Numbered from the stretch's first letter, positions 44,313 to 54,098 are shown. The stretch is DNA of 64,000 nt from Sulfitobacter indolifex (GCF_022788655.1 NZ_CP084952.1:249827-313826), one strand, 5' to 3'. The notes: generated by a model from the sequence alone, not told the origin. Made by a program: numbers and translations.

Positions 44313-45585
44313 TGCGGAGTTGTAGGTTTAGTTCGAGGCTTGCTAGAAGGGTGATTGCTTTGGTTCTGGTGTAAGCCGTAGTTGGGTCGCTGACCAGATG
44401 CTTAATTTTTTCCCCGTCTATCTCGGGTCGATGCACTAGGGATTGTAATATTTCATAGATTGTCGCCTTGTTCCGCAGATCATTCGCGATTTCATCGCAA
44501 TAGTCGCGATAGTTTACTGATATTCGCTTCCTATGATTTTTTGAGAGCCGATTGATTGCCCTAGCTGCCGTGTATCCTACGGTCTCAGTGAAGTTCATAT
44601 TTAGTGGGTACCCGAGGTTGCATTTTACCGGGAGGCGAAAAAGGTCATTGTATTCTGACGAAAGAAATTGTTTGTAAAACGATTGTCCCAACCTCAGATT
44701 TCGCGGCAGTGAGAACGCAAAGTTTAGCCAATCTTCATCAGCAAAAGGGGTTTCAAAGCGGAAGGGTCCTCGTAAAACTTGGCTTATCACATATTTCCGC
44801 TGTCTGTTCTCTATGTCCCAGAGCTCGGCCAAATCTTCGTGGCTCTGATTGTCCTGCGAAGCCAGGTTGGGTTTTTCAGGGTGAAGACCTGTTACATGAT
44901 ATGCTAATTGGTCATCTCCAGTATAGCATTCCTTCGAGTAGACATATTCGGCCCAGGTAAGGCCTTCAGGGATGTTTCGAAGAAGGTGAGATCCCGTGCT
45001 CGGATCTCCCATGTAGCCACTCCATATAGTCGCGTCAGGAGAAATACTTTCTGAAATCGCTCTTAAGGGCGGGGCGGTAAAAACATCAGATTCGAAGATG
45101 GAATGCCGACAGGCGAACTCAAGGTCTTCCTGGCGAATCTTTTGTGATGACAGCTCAAAAGATAAGTGATTGGTGCCTGCAGATTCGGCAACTTTGTTGC
45201 CAATCTCAAAATCAAGGCTGCCGGCGCTTCCAAACGTGTAAGTTGTGATCTCGCGAGCTGGACGGTGGCGAAGGAGTGACGCCAATATCAGTCTTGAATC
45301 TAGTCCACCACTAATTGGAACCACGATTTGGCCACTTGCGCGAGACAGACAATTCTGAATGCTTCCTTCCCATACTCTACTTGCTTCCCCAAGCAGATCC
45401 CTCGGATTATCGTCATACATTGGGCTCGCTCGGCGTTCGGACAACATTCTTCCGAGCTGCAAATATGTATCGTTATTGACTGCTTGTGCCTTATCGATGG
45501 ATTCACTAGATGGAGTAGCCAAACAACTATGGGGATGGTAGCCATAGTGTAGAAAGTTTGATATTTTCTGCGCAGTATTGTTCAT
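44305..45585 (-). CDS. Asparagine-synthase-like protein without the glutaminase domain
   Basis: 426 residues. The ATP-pyrophosphatase loop is VVPISGGLDSRLILASLLRHR (about residue 87), followed by TYTFGSAGSLDFEIGNKVAE and, further on, ETPFADEDWLNFAFSLPRNLRLGQSFYKQFL and KCNLGYPLNMN, typical of the AsnB synthetase domain. The N-terminal Ntn glutaminase domain with its Cys2 is absent, replaced by about 80 unrelated residues. In a polysaccharide locus such proteins may amidate a uronic acid or other carboxyl group. The nitrogen donor here would have to be ammonia or a partner protein. Coupled to wzy by overlap. Confidence 0.8.
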   Translation of the reverse strand: MNNTAQKISNFLHYGYHPHSCLATPSSESIDKAQAVNNDTYLQLGRMLSERRASPMYDDNPRDLLGEASRVWEGSIQNCLSRASGQIVVPISGGLDSRLILASLLRHRPAREITTYTFGSAGSLDFEIGNKVAESAGTNHLSFELSSQKIRQEDLEFACRHSIFESDVFTAPPLRAISESISPDATIWSGYMGDPSTGSHLLRNIPEGLTWAEYVYSKECYTGDDQLAYHVTGLHPEKPNLASQDNQSHEDLAELWDIENRQRKYVISQVLRGPFRFETPFADEDWLNFAFSLPRNLRLGQSFYKQFLSSEYNDLFRLPVKCNLGYPLNMNFTETVGYTAARAINRLSKNHRKRISVNYRDYCDEIANDLRNKATIYEILQSLVHRPEIDGEKIKHLVSDPTTAYTRTKAITLLASLELNLQLRNE

Positions 45586-45654
45586 TGGCTCCGTGTCCCC
45601 GACCTTTTCGATGCGCTCTTTTGGACGAACACGTCCGTAATTCCCTTCATTCTC

Positions 45655-46920
45655 TTAAAGGCGGATGTCGGTTTCAATTGCAGGTAGGAGGTACTTTAGA
45701 TCATAGAGGGTATGTGCTGTTTTTCCCCATTGTCTAATTCTTTCAACTCCTAGATCACGAAACAGCATGTGAGGCACGCACAGAATGATCCCATCATACG
45801 TTCCCAAAGGGGGCGTCTCGATGAGTTCTATGTTGTAGGCCTCCTTCGCTTCGTACTTATCGACCCACGGGTCATGAACGTCTACGCTGAGCCCGTACTC
45901 TTCGAGATCTCGGATAACGTCGATAACTTTTGTATTCCTTATGTCCGGACAGTTTTCCTTAAATGCTAGGCCTAGTATCAGCACCCGCGCTCCGCTGATG
46001 CCGATATTTTTTCGTATCATTTCTTTAACCATTTGGCCTGCTACGTAATTCGCCATTCCGTCATTGATGCGACGTCCGGAGAGGATCACTTGCGGATGGT
46101 AGCCCAACGCCTCAGCTTTATGTGTAAGGTAGTAGGGGTCGACGCCGATACAGTGTCCCCCTACCAGGCCAGGGCGAAACGGTAGAAAATTCCATTTTGT
46201 TCCTGCGGCGTCGAGAACGTCTTCAGTGTTTATTCCCATGCGGTTGAAGATGATCGCGAGCTCGTTTATTAGCGCTATGTTTAAATCACGCTGTGTGTTC
46301 TCGATTACTTTCGCCGCTTCAGCCACCCTTATGCTTGGCGCTTGGTGAGTTCCTGCGGTGATTACGGAAGCATAGAGGTCGTCCACTTTCTTTGCGATTT
46401 CCGGCGTGGAGCCTGACGTAATTTTCGTAATTGTTGTTAACCGTCGTTCTTTGTCGCCCGGATTGATCCGTTCAGGGCTATATCCGCAGAAGAAATCTCT
46501 ATTGTATTCTAGGCCTGAGGTGCGCTCCAATATTGGAACGCAGTCTTCTTCTGTTGCGCCCGGATAAACGGTCGATTCATAAATAACAATGTCTCCGGGC
46601 TTAAGGGCCCGACCGACAGTATGAGACGCTTTAAGCAGTGGGGTTAGATCTGGTCTTTTATGATCATCAATAGGGGTTGGAACTGTCACAATATAGATTC
46701 TTGCAGAGGAGATATCCTCTGGGTTCGATGACAGTGAAAGGTACTTCGCCTCTGCTAGCTCCGAGCCGGTAACCTCTCCCGTACTGTCGCATCCTGCCTT
46801 AAGTTCAGTGAGGCGATCTGGATTCACGTCAAAGCCAACGACGGGACGATGCTTGCCGAATTCGACAGCTAACGGCAGACCGACATAACCAAGCCCGATC
46901 ACTGCTATTTTATCTTCCAT
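45655..46920 (-). CDS. UDP-N-acetylglucosamine 6-dehydrogenase (TviB/WbpA type nucleotide-sugar dehydrogenase)
   Basis: 421 residues from the second ATG at 46920 (GAAGAG about 9 nt upstream). The Rossmann start is [20 protein letters not shown]. The middle has [19 protein letters not shown] and [18 protein letters not shown], both WbpA/TviB hallmarks. [25 protein letters not shown] holds the catalytic cysteine. The C-terminal domain ends with the [17 protein letters not shown] region. It oxidises UDP-GlcNAc (or UDP-GalNAc) to the uronate, giving a second acidic sugar next to UDP-GlcA from Ugd. It is distinct from ugd in both length and sequence. Confidence 0.88.
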   Translation of the reverse strand: MEDKIAVIGLGYVGLPLAVEFGKHRPVVGFDVNPDRLTELKAGCDSTGEVTGSELAEAKYLSLSSNPEDISSARIYIVTVPTPIDDHKRPDLTPLLKASHTVGRALKPGDIVIYESTVYPGATEEDCVPILERTSGLEYNRDFFCGYSPERINPGDKERRLTTITKITSGSTPEIAKKVDDLYASVITAGTHQAPSIRVAEAAKVIENTQRDLNIALINELAIIFNRMGINTEDVLDAAGTKWNFLPFRPGLVGGHCIGVDPYYLTHKAEALGYHPQVILSGRRINDGMANYVAGQMVKEMIRKNIGISGARVLILGLAFKENCPDIRNTKVIDVIRDLEEYGLSVDVHDPWVDKYEAKEAYNIELIETPPLGTYDGIILCVPHMLFRDLGVERIRQWGKTAHTLYDLKYLLPAIETDIRL

Positions 46921-46938
46921 TTGGATTTTCTCTTCCAT

Positions 46939-47320
46939 CTTTAAGGCTTTCTGCGGTTGCTAAGAGTACATGCTCTGATGCGTGGGGAAGCCCGCGTTTG
47001 GGTGTTGCGAAGCTATGCGCGAATTTTGTGATTGGCTCATTGCAGGATGCTCGTATCAATTCACAAACTCGCGCGATGCTAATAGCTTTAGTTGTCTCGA
47101 TCTCGGTGCCGGTTAAATTGACCTTCTGCTCTATTAGCGGGGTGCCGAATTCTTTTATCGTCGAGATTCTTTGGGGCGTTAGGCGCTTGTTATAGCACGT
47201 AGAAACTTTCCATGCGCCATCACCGTGGAAGTTGCATGGGTCTGAGCGAGTTGAAACTAGTGAAATTGGAGAATGGAGTTTTCTGCGCTGTGTGTTTCGC
47301 GATTAGGTAGGTTTTGGGCG
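46939..47320. other. Gene-free stretch between the TviB-like and epimerase genes
   Basis: No credible gene on either strand. Possibly a secondary promoter or regulatory leader. Nothing specific is seen. Confidence 0.4.
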
Positions 47321-48334
47321 CTATGTCGCATAGTACTCACGATACCAGTCCACAAACTTCTTCACTCCATCACGGTAATTGGTTTCCGGTTGATATCCTG
47401 TTAATTTCTTGAGTAGTTGCGTGTCAGCCCAAGTTGCCGGCACATCACCTTTCTGCATTTCCATATAGTTTCGGATCGCAGGTTTCCCGAGAGCATTTTC
47501 GATGGCTTCGACGTAGTCTAGAAGCCTTACTCTCTCAGCATTTCCAATATTCACAATTCGGAATGGGGCAACGACACTAAGGCTATCCCCCTGGGGTGGA
47601 TCACCTATTTGTTCAGGGCGTTTGGGCACCGCATCAATCAATAGGCGTATACCTTTGACCAAATCTTGAACATAAGTAAAATCGCGATACATGTTTCCAT
47701 GGTTATAGATATCAATTGGTGTGTTTTCTAAAATGCCCTTGGTAAATTTGAACAGTGCCATGTCTGGTCGGCCCCAAGGTCCATAGACTGTAAAGAACCG
47801 AAACATCGTCGTGGGAAGCCCCCAGAGATGGGCATACGAATGCCCCATAACTTCCGTTGCCTTTTTTGTGGCCGCATAAATTGTTAGTTGACTGTCGGAT
47901 GTCCCGATTTCATTATATGGCATATTCTCACTGGCGCCGTAAACCGACGACGTAGATGCCATCAAAAGGTGTTCTGCATTCAGTTCACGTGCGCATTCCA
48001 TCACATTAAAGGTGCCAACAATGTTTGAATCTATATATGATCTCGGATTCTCAAGGCTGTAGCGCACTCCGGCTTGAGCCGCGAGGTGGACGATAATACT
48101 TGGCTTTTCATCTCGACAAAGAGATTTCAGTGCTTCTATATCCTCTAGCATGCCAATTCGGCAAGAAAATTTCTTGTTCTGGAGGAGGATCTCATGCCTT
48201 TTTTCTTTAAGGCGGATGTCGTAGTAGTCTGTCATCCCGTCATAACCGACCACTTCAAATCCTTCTTCCAATAGTAGGCTTGCGAGGTGAAAGCCGATGA
48301 AACCTGCGGTTCCAGTAATAAGAACTTTTCGCAT
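47321..48334 (-). CDS. NAD-dependent epimerase, UDP-glucuronate 4-epimerase type
   Basis: 337 residues. The start MRKVLITGTAGFIGFHLASLLLEEGFEVVGYDGMTDYYDIRLKEKR is typical of bacterial UDP-glucuronate 4-epimerases (LpsL/Cap1J). STSSVYGASENMPYNE is followed by the catalytic YAATKK, then FRFFTVYGPWGRPDMALFKFTKGIL. It should turn UDP-GlcA into UDP-GalA using bound NAD. Work on UDP-GlcNAcA is possible but less likely by sequence style. Gap to galE: 187 bp. Confidence 0.87.
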   Translation of the reverse strand: MRKVLITGTAGFIGFHLASLLLEEGFEVVGYDGMTDYYDIRLKEKRHEILLQNKKFSCRIGMLEDIEALKSLCRDEKPSIIVHLAAQAGVRYSLENPRSYIDSNIVGTFNVMECARELNAEHLLMASTSSVYGASENMPYNEIGTSDSQLTIYAATKKATEVMGHSYAHLWGLPTTMFRFFTVYGPWGRPDMALFKFTKGILENTPIDIYNHGNMYRDFTYVQDLVKGIRLLIDAVPKRPEQIGDPPQGDSLSVVAPFRIVNIGNAERVRLLDYVEAIENALGKPAIRNYMEMQKGDVPATWADTQLLKKLTGYQPETNYRDGVKKFVDWYREYYAT

Positions 48335-48521
48335 ACTTTAGGGCCTCTATTCCTTATCTGCTTGATCTTTGCCGTTGGCTCGCTGCCGGCAACAAATACT
48401 CTGTTTAATTCTACGTTTAGGAGTTTCGAAAGCGAGAAATCTGTTGCTCTGAGGTCATATAAACTGGTTTGGTCATCGGATGACGTGAGGGTTCGTACAA
48501 AAAGGGATTGATGACCTTGGG

Positions 48522-49541
48522 CTATTGGCTTGCTCCAAAACCGGCTGGGTTTCTGCATTGCCAGTTCCAAGTATCCCGGCACATCTCCGCGATCCCGAGC
48601 TCTGCCTGCCAACCAACAAGCGCCTTAGCCTGACTGGCGTTGGCATAGAAGCTTGGCAGGTCTCCGGCACGGCGCGGCGCGATCAGTCTCGCGATGTCAG
48701 TATCACTCGCCTGCTCGAAGGCGGCGACCAACTCCAAGACGGTCACGCCTTGGCCCCGGCCAACATTTACGACCTGATGCCCAGCATGCTTCTCTAGGGC
48801 TTCGATCGCGGCGACGTGGGCTTTAGCAAGGTCCACGACATGTACGTAGTCGCGTTCGCCTGTCCCATCCCGCGCCTCGTAATCATCCTCGAAGATCTGA
48901 AGGGCCGGCCGCTGCCCTACCGCCACCTGTGCGATATAGGGCATGAGGTTGTTCGGTATCCCTTGCGGATCCTCGCCAATGCGGCCCGAGGGATGCGCCC
49001 CGACAGGATTGAAATACCGCAGTGAGATCGCCCGACACGCGGGATCTGCCGCACACCAATCCCCGAGTATCTGCTCGACCATCATTTTCGTGCGGCCGTA
49101 GGGATTGACCGGGTTGGTAGGGTGCTGCTCATCGTAAGGCAAATACTGCGGTTCACCGTAGACCGTCGCCGAAGATGAGAAGATGATCTTGTGGCAGCCG
49201 GCAGCGTCCATCGCCTCTAGCAGAACCCGCGAGCCCCCGACACTCACATCGTAATAGGCTAGGGGGTTCTCGACGCTCTCGCCAACCGCCTTCAAACCGG
49301 CGAAGTGGACCACCGCACTAGGTGTGTGCGCCGCGAAGACGCGATCGAGGAACGGCCGATCCCGAATATCCCCCACCTCCAGATCCACCGGGCGGCCGGT
49401 CAAGTCCTGGACCCGCTCGATGGCCTCTGCGTGGCCGTTGACCAGACTGTCGACCACGACAACGTCATGCCCGGCTTGCAGCAACTCGACGACCGTATGG
49501 CTGCCAATATAACCCGCGCCGCCTGTGACCAATACTTTCAT
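48522..49541 (-). CDS. galE: UDP-glucose 4-epimerase
   Basis: 339 residues from the ATG at 49541 (GAGAGG 5 nt upstream). It begins MKVLVTGGAGYIGSHTVVELLQAGHDVVVVDSLVNG. It has FSSSATVYGEPQYLPYDE with the catalytic NPYGRTKMMVE, RYFNPVGAHPSGRIGEDPQGIPNNLMPYI and GTGERDYVHVVDLAKAH, all diagnostic of GalE. It converts UDP-glucose to UDP-galactose in the cytosol. It is part of the conserved, GC-rich end of the locus. Confidence 0.95.
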   Translation of the reverse strand: MKVLVTGGAGYIGSHTVVELLQAGHDVVVVDSLVNGHAEAIERVQDLTGRPVDLEVGDIRDRPFLDRVFAAHTPSAVVHFAGLKAVGESVENPLAYYDVSVGGSRVLLEAMDAAGCHKIIFSSSATVYGEPQYLPYDEQHPTNPVNPYGRTKMMVEQILGDWCAADPACRAISLRYFNPVGAHPSGRIGEDPQGIPNNLMPYIAQVAVGQRPALQIFEDDYEARDGTGERDYVHVVDLAKAHVAAIEALEKHAGHQVVNVGRGQGVTVLELVAAFEQASDTDIARLIAPRRAGDLPSFYANASQAKALVGWQAELGIAEMCRDTWNWQCRNPAGFGASQ

Positions 49542-49756
49542 ATTTGCCTCTCGTGCTCGCGAGGACAAGCATCCGCGACGCGCTGATCTTGTGCGGTCTC
49601 AATGTTAAGCTTCATCTGAAGTCGCAGCCATGCCTTTGAAGCAGCGAGCTTGCCGCCGGGCCGTCGACACCTTGGTTCTTGAACTTCGCCCGTAAGCATC
49701 TTGCTAGCACTTTGTACGGTCGATGACCGCAGATGGCGAAATCAAGAGGTCTACCT

Positions 49757-50650
49757 TTATGCCGCCTCAGACCGCTGATACCCGAACTCTCGCAAGAACA
49801 TGTCGAGCTCGGACCCGATAGGATCCGACCGCAGCGCTGCGTGGACCACGGCTTTCACATAGCCGAGTTTATCGCCACAATCATAGCGTATGCCTTTAAG
49901 GCGATTGGCTACGACGTCGCCGCGCGCCGCCAGCACGTCGATCGCGTCCGCAAGCTGGATCTCATTGCCCGCGCCCGGCTGGGTCTTCTCCAGAATATCG
50001 AAGACCTCCGGCGCAAACACATAGCGGCCAAAACTTGCCAGTTGCGACGGCGCGGCTTCTTGCGTGGGTTTTTCAACAAGCCCAGCCACGTCCCAAGTGT
50101 TGTCGGACAGCGCAGAGCGGGGAGAGACAATCCCGTATTTGTTGACCTCAGAGGCGGCAACCTCCGCAACACAAAGAGCCGACTTGCCGGTCCGGGAATA
50201 GGCCTCAATCAGATCGCCGGTCGGCGTGCCGCTATCCTGATGCATCAGGTCATCCGCCAGCAACACCGCGAACGGCTCATCGCCGACAGCCCGGCGCGCA
50301 CAGAGCACCGCATGACCGAGCCCCAATTGCTCCGGCTGTCGCACAAAGAGGCATTCCACCCGGCTCGGCACGATGTTCCGGATCATGTCCCGCGCCTCTT
50401 GCTTGCCCTTCTCCAGCAGCGCCCACTCGAGCTCGAGATTGGCATCAAAATGGTCCTCGATCGCGCGCTTGTTGCGGCCGGTCACAAAGATCAGCGTCTC
50501 GATGCCGGCATCGATGGCCTCCTCGACAGCGTACTGGATGATCGGCTTGTCGATGATCGGCAGCAATTCCTTCGGCATCGCCTTGGTGGCAGGCAAAAAA
50601 CGGGTCCCAAGTCCGGCGACAGGAAAGACAGCTTTGCGAATAGCGGGCAT
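49757..50650 (-). CDS. galU: UTP--glucose-1-phosphate uridylyltransferase
   Basis: 297 residues from the ATG at 50650; an ATG two codons upstream (50656) is possible, with the GAGAG site favouring 50650. MPAIRKAVFPVAGLGTRFLPATKAMPKELLPIIDKPIIQYAVEEA is the GalU nucleotide-binding start. Later are FVRQPEQLGLGHAVLCAR, FAVLLADDLMH and KGIRYDCGDKLGYVKAVV. It makes UDP-glucose from UTP and glucose 1-phosphate, the source for Ugd and GalE. The gene lies between galE and the EPS regulator. Confidence 0.95.
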   Translation of the reverse strand: MPAIRKAVFPVAGLGTRFLPATKAMPKELLPIIDKPIIQYAVEEAIDAGIETLIFVTGRNKRAIEDHFDANLELEWALLEKGKQEARDMIRNIVPSRVECLFVRQPEQLGLGHAVLCARRAVGDEPFAVLLADDLMHQDSGTPTGDLIEAYSRTGKSALCVAEVAASEVNKYGIVSPRSALSDNTWDVAGLVEKPTQEAAPSQLASFGRYVFAPEVFDILEKTQPGAGNEIQLADAIDVLAARGDVVANRLKGIRYDCGDKLGYVKAVVHAALRSDPIGSELDMFLREFGYQRSEAA

Positions 50651-50926
50651 AAACATTTCTCTCAAGTTAGTGGCGATCAAATCTGATGGGATGGAAAATC
50701 CAAGGGACCGGGCTTCAAAGCGTTCTCACGCTCGGCGCGGTCCACGTCCTCCACGTTAAAATGAAGAAAAAGCATCCCGAAAAGCAACCCCTGATTGAAT
50801 GCCGGGGCTTCTTATTGTCGCGGTCACCGCTTGCGCAAAACTAGGCGCCAAAGCGAAAATGCCGGCGCCCTTTCTATTGACGGTAAAACCCCCCCCAAAC
50901 CGCCGATAACGTAAACTCTCGGAAGT

Positions 50927-51295
50927 TTAGGAGCGTTCTTCTTTCGGGCCCCCCTGCCCCGGCACCTCGGCGCCCAACTCCTCCTGCAACGCCGCGATCT
51001 CCGCCCGCAACGCCTCATGCTCCGCCATACGTCTTTGGAGGAAATTTTTGGTCAGCCGTGCCCGCTCCAGCACCCCGCGGGGCGTCAGCACATAGGCGTA
51101 GCGCAGCTTGTTGCCCGATGCGCGAAAATTGCTAACTTTTACTTGGCCCTTCTCGACCAACCCTTTCAGGCAGTAATTGACCACCCCTAGACTGATCCCT
51201 AGCGCCTTTGCCAAGTCTCGCTGCGAGAGCTTGGGATCGGCTTCGAGCGCCCGCATCACGCGGAAGCGAATATCGTCATCACTGGGTCTGGTCAT
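50927..51295 (-). CDS. MarR family EPS-associated transcriptional regulator
   Basis: 122 residues. A winged helix (IRFRVMRALEADPKLSQRDLAKALGISLGVVNYCLKGLVEKGQVKV) is followed by a long C-terminal helix with RRMAEHEALRAEIAALQEELG. This size and pattern match the small MarR-type regulators that accompany exopolysaccharide loci. It is the first gene of the minus-strand EPS block, so it probably regulates that block and itself. An 18-bp inverted repeat lies upstream. Confidence 0.88.
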   Translation of the reverse strand: MTRPSDDDIRFRVMRALEADPKLSQRDLAKALGISLGVVNYCLKGLVEKGQVKVSNFRASGNKLRYAYVLTPRGVLERARLTKNFLQRRMAEHEALRAEIAALQEELGAEVPGQGGPKEERS

Positions 51296-51307
51296 TGTCT
51301 TACGGCG

Positions 51308-51320
51308 CCACGGCTACCGC
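51308..51320 (-). promoter_or_regulatory. GGTAGC ops-like motif in the leader before the MarR-type gene
   Basis: The minus strand reads GCGGTAGCCGTGG 13-25 nt before the ATG, close to the enterobacterial ops element core (GGCGGTAGCnTG). It is one of three GGTAGC sites on the transcribed strand of an EPS leader in this window, and a NusG-family gene lies nearby. Confidence 0.4.
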
Positions 51321-51363
51321 ACCAGAGCATGCGGGATGCAGCTCTAGGGGGCGAACAGGCATA

Positions 51364-51381
51364 GCGTTCACGGATGAACGC
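51364..51381. promoter_or_regulatory. Inverted repeat, possible operator for the MarR-type EPS regulator
   Basis: GCGTTCA-CGGA-TGAACGC is a perfect 7-bp inverted repeat 69 bp upstream of the regulator start. MarR proteins bind inverted repeats of this size. Confidence 0.45.
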
Positions 51382-51438
51382 ATATAGAGGCGCTGCAGCA
51401 ATTGAAAGACCAATTTTGGGAGAGCCGCTAGGCGCCGC

Positions 51439-52218
51439 CTAGGCACGCGCCTCTATAAAGTGGCAGTGCCCAGGTTGGATATGCGCGGCCGTCAATCGCC
51501 CTGTGAGATGGGCGCCAGTGTCCACCGCGATCCGATCACCAGATAGTTTGGCCCGCCTGACGACCGTATGGCCGTGAACAACGATATTACCATCCGTACG
51601 GGGCTTCGTTAAAAAATCGGGATGGCCCCAAAGCAAAACCGCGCCACGTTGGTCTTCGGGCGGGCGGTTGGGCGACATTGCCGCATGTACGCAATGCATG
51701 TTGCCGGTCGACCAATGTTTAGGCAGAACTCTGAGCCACTCTTGCAAGCCTCTGGGCAGCGCATCTTCGAGCTGCCGGGCCAAGTCGACCGTCGCGCCCG
51801 AGGAAATGGCATCGTCTGGCACCTCAATGCCGAAGCTGGTGAGCGTGGCAACACCACCATTTCGCAGCCACCCCACTCCCGTCCCCGCAGGATCGTCAAT
51901 AAAGTTGAGCAGCATGCGCTCGTGATTGCCCATCAAACAGATCACGCGATCCGGCCTCGATTGGCTCAACTCATAAAGCAGAAGCAAAACTTCCCGGGAT
52001 TGCGGGCCGCGATCAATATAATCGCCCAGAAAAACGCAGGTCTCATTGCCGCGGGCCACCCCATCCAAGAGGCCGAACATCTGATTGAGGTGAGCTGCGC
52101 AGCCATGGATATCACCAATTGCAAAGAAGTCCGCCGCCGGGCGGATTTGCGCGGAGGTAACATTTGCAGGGGCCGAACGGCGCCGAGGATCAAGCTGCGA
52201 TAAGATGCGGGGTAGCAA
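51439..52218 (-). CDS. Serine/threonine protein phosphatase (metallophosphoesterase)
   Basis: 259 residues from a TTG at 52218 (GGGA about 7 nt upstream; a stop lies seven codons before it, so no ATG is available). The metal-site motifs are in order: FFAIGDIHGCAAHL (GDxHG), CVFLGDYIDRGPQSRE (GDxxDRG), ICLMGNHERMLL (GNHE), then VVHGHTVVR and VDTGAHLTG. It should dephosphorylate proteins or small phospho-compounds. Next to a BY-kinase exporter it could counter tyrosine phosphorylation, although PPP-type enzymes usually act on Ser/Thr. Confidence 0.9.
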   Translation of the reverse strand: MLPRILSQLDPRRRSAPANVTSAQIRPAADFFAIGDIHGCAAHLNQMFGLLDGVARGNETCVFLGDYIDRGPQSREVLLLLYELSQSRPDRVICLMGNHERMLLNFIDDPAGTGVGWLRNGGVATLTSFGIEVPDDAISSGATVDLARQLEDALPRGLQEWLRVLPKHWSTGNMHCVHAAMSPNRPPEDQRGAVLLWGHPDFLTKPRTDGNIVVHGHTVVRRAKLSGDRIAVDTGAHLTGRLTAAHIQPGHCHFIEARA

Positions 52219-52757
52219 GGTTCTGTCCCGGTGCGTTCAAGGCCGATGTTAAGGTGTTCTTGCCCCAGGTAGCTAGACTGGGGCCAATATGCCACATGAA
52301 AATAGGACCGTGCTTCGACAAGCTTATAACCGCCGACAGCGCGGAACGGGTTTTTAGACATTGGCGCTGGCCCGTCGAACCGGGACGATCTGATCGCGCG
52401 GACCTATAGAACCTTAAGATAAGAGGCCTATTGTATCAAAAAAGGATCGATTAGGCGGGGCCGCCACGCAAGCGCACCGTAGGATGGCCAGGCCCGCAGC
52501 GTCTGCCATTTTGTACAAGGCACGCCGCATCACAGAGCCCGCTAAAACCTGTTGCAAAAACGGCATAAAGATTGAAACAAGCGACCGGGTGGGGCGGGCT
52601 GGGTTGTGTCCTGCCGCCTATGCAGGGATGCTCAGCGCAACTGTGAAATACAGAGAGTCTCTTTCAACAGGCTCAGGTGAAAAGCGTTTAGGCGCCGGCC
52701 ACCGTTCCAACATCAATTGCATATGTCGCTCGCCGATTGCTTGCCAAAGGTTTGTCC
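52219..52757. other. Intergenic leader upstream of the Wza-like gene with a GGTAGC hairpin
   Basis: This 539-bp region holds GCCCCAG (52262-52268) and CTGGGGC (52278-52284), a perfect 7-bp stem whose 9-nt loop GTAGCTAGA completes GGTAGC at 52268-52273 on the plus strand. The enterobacterial ops element also forms a hairpin with an exposed loop, which makes this arrangement noteworthy. The rest contains no gene. Confidence 0.45.
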
Positions 52758-54098
52758 ATGTTTAAACATTTGATCGCCATTTCACTCTTGTCCTTCGTTA
52801 CCGGCTGCGGCGTGGCCTATATTTCGCCCACCGTCTCCGAAGAAGACGGCAAGGTGCGTATCGTGCCTTTGACAGCGGACACAGTATCGACGGCAAACCG
52901 CGCAGTCTATATCCCTAAGGAACTCCCTGCCGCCTTCTTCCAAAACGCGGGCGGCGCGGGCGCATTGCGCGCGGCCGGTGCCACCCCTGCGCCTGTCTCA
53001 GAGATCCAGACCCGCCCCTCCGACCTAGCACTAAGGGTGCCCAAGACCCCCCCGCGCACCACCTATGATATCGGCATCGGCGATGTGCTCTTGCTGGCCT
53101 CCCGTAGTGGGGGCAGCACTGTAGAGGAACTCAGTGGCCTATTGGCCGCGCAAAACCGCCGCCAGGGTTATACTGTTCAAGATGACGGCGCGATTGCGAT
53201 CCCCGATGTAGGGCGCGTGGCTGTTGCAGGGTTGACCCTCGAGGATGCCGAAGCCGCTCTGTTTCAACGTCTTTTGGAAGCTCAGATCGATCCGTCCTTC
53301 AGCCTTGAGATTGCTGAATTTAACTCAAAACGGGTTTCAATCGGCGGGGCGGTCGGCACTGCGGCTGTCATTCCGATCACCCTCACCCCCCTAACGCTCG
53401 ATCAAGCAATCGCGACGGCCGGCGGCATCCAAACACCTGATCTAGAGTATGCATCCATTCGCCTCTACCGCCAGGGCGATCTATACCAGATTCCGCTCGA
53501 GACCTATTTAGAGTCTCCCGATCTGCAAAAAACGCGGCTTGTCGCCGGTGACAGTATTTTCGTCGATACCGAGTATCAGCTTGACCGCGCGCAGGCCTAT
53601 TTCGCAGAACAGATCACACTGCGGCAGTTCCGTCAGCAGGCGCGTGTACAGGCCCTTTCAGAACTTCAGGCGGAAGTGACCCTACGACGGGCGGCGCTCG
53701 AAGAAAGCCGGTCAAACTTTGAAGCGCAATTGGACAATGATGCCATTGCGCGCGACTATGCCTATCTGACGGGCGAAGTCAGTGAACCGGGCCGGTTCAC
53801 CTTGCCCTTCGGCCGCACGGCATCTTTGGCCGACGCACTCTATTCTCACGGCGGCTTTGACACGCAGACCGGCAACCCATCTCAGATCTATGTGTTACGG
53901 GGCTCGGACAACAGCGAGACGGTAACCGCTTTTAATCTCAATGCAAAAAATGCGGCGGAACTCATCCTAGCCACCCGAATGGAGCTGCGCCCAAACGATG
54001 TTATCTTCGTTGCGGAACAGCCCGTCACCCGGTGGAACCGCGTCATTACCCAGATCACCCCTTCCTTGCTGACAAGCATCGCCAGCTCTGTAAATTAA
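52758..54098 (+). CDS. Wza-like polysaccharide export lipoprotein (SLBB domains)
   Basis: 446 residues from the ATG at 52758 (AAAGG 7 nt upstream). The signal peptide MFKHLIAISLLSFVTGC ends in the lipobox VTGC, so Cys17 would be lipidated. The polysaccharide export domain has YDIGIGDVLLLASRSGG and YTVQDDGAIAIPDVGRVAVAGLTLEDAE. Two SLBB-type repeats follow (VSIGGAVGTAAVIPITLTPLTLDQAIATAGGI and AYLTGEVSEPGRFTLPFGRTASLADALYSHGGF). It would form the outer-membrane pore for the EPS. Plus-strand start of the export part. Confidence 0.93.
   Translation: MFKHLIAISLLSFVTGCGVAYISPTVSEEDGKVRIVPLTADTVSTANRAVYIPKELPAAFFQNAGGAGALRAAGATPAPVSEIQTRPSDLALRVPKTPPRTTYDIGIGDVLLLASRSGGSTVEELSGLLAAQNRRQGYTVQDDGAIAIPDVGRVAVAGLTLEDAEAALFQRLLEAQIDPSFSLEIAEFNSKRVSIGGAVGTAAVIPITLTPLTLDQAIATAGGIQTPDLEYASIRLYRQGDLYQIPLETYLESPDLQKTRLVAGDSIFVDTEYQLDRAQAYFAEQITLRQFRQQARVQALSELQAEVTLRRAALEESRSNFEAQLDNDAIARDYAYLTGEVSEPGRFTLPFGRTASLADALYSHGGFDTQTGNPSQIYVLRGSDNSETVTAFNLNAKNAAELILATRMELRPNDVIFVAEQPVTRWNRVITQITPSLLTSIASSVN

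Noticed and set aside
46998..47195. 65-codon plus-strand frame in the gap before the epimerase gene
   Set aside because: There is no ribosome site, and composition and position do not support a gene.
49733..50686. 317-codon plus-strand frame opposite galU
   Set aside because: It is antisense to the clear GalU protein, rich in Arg and His as such shadows are, and has no domain signature.
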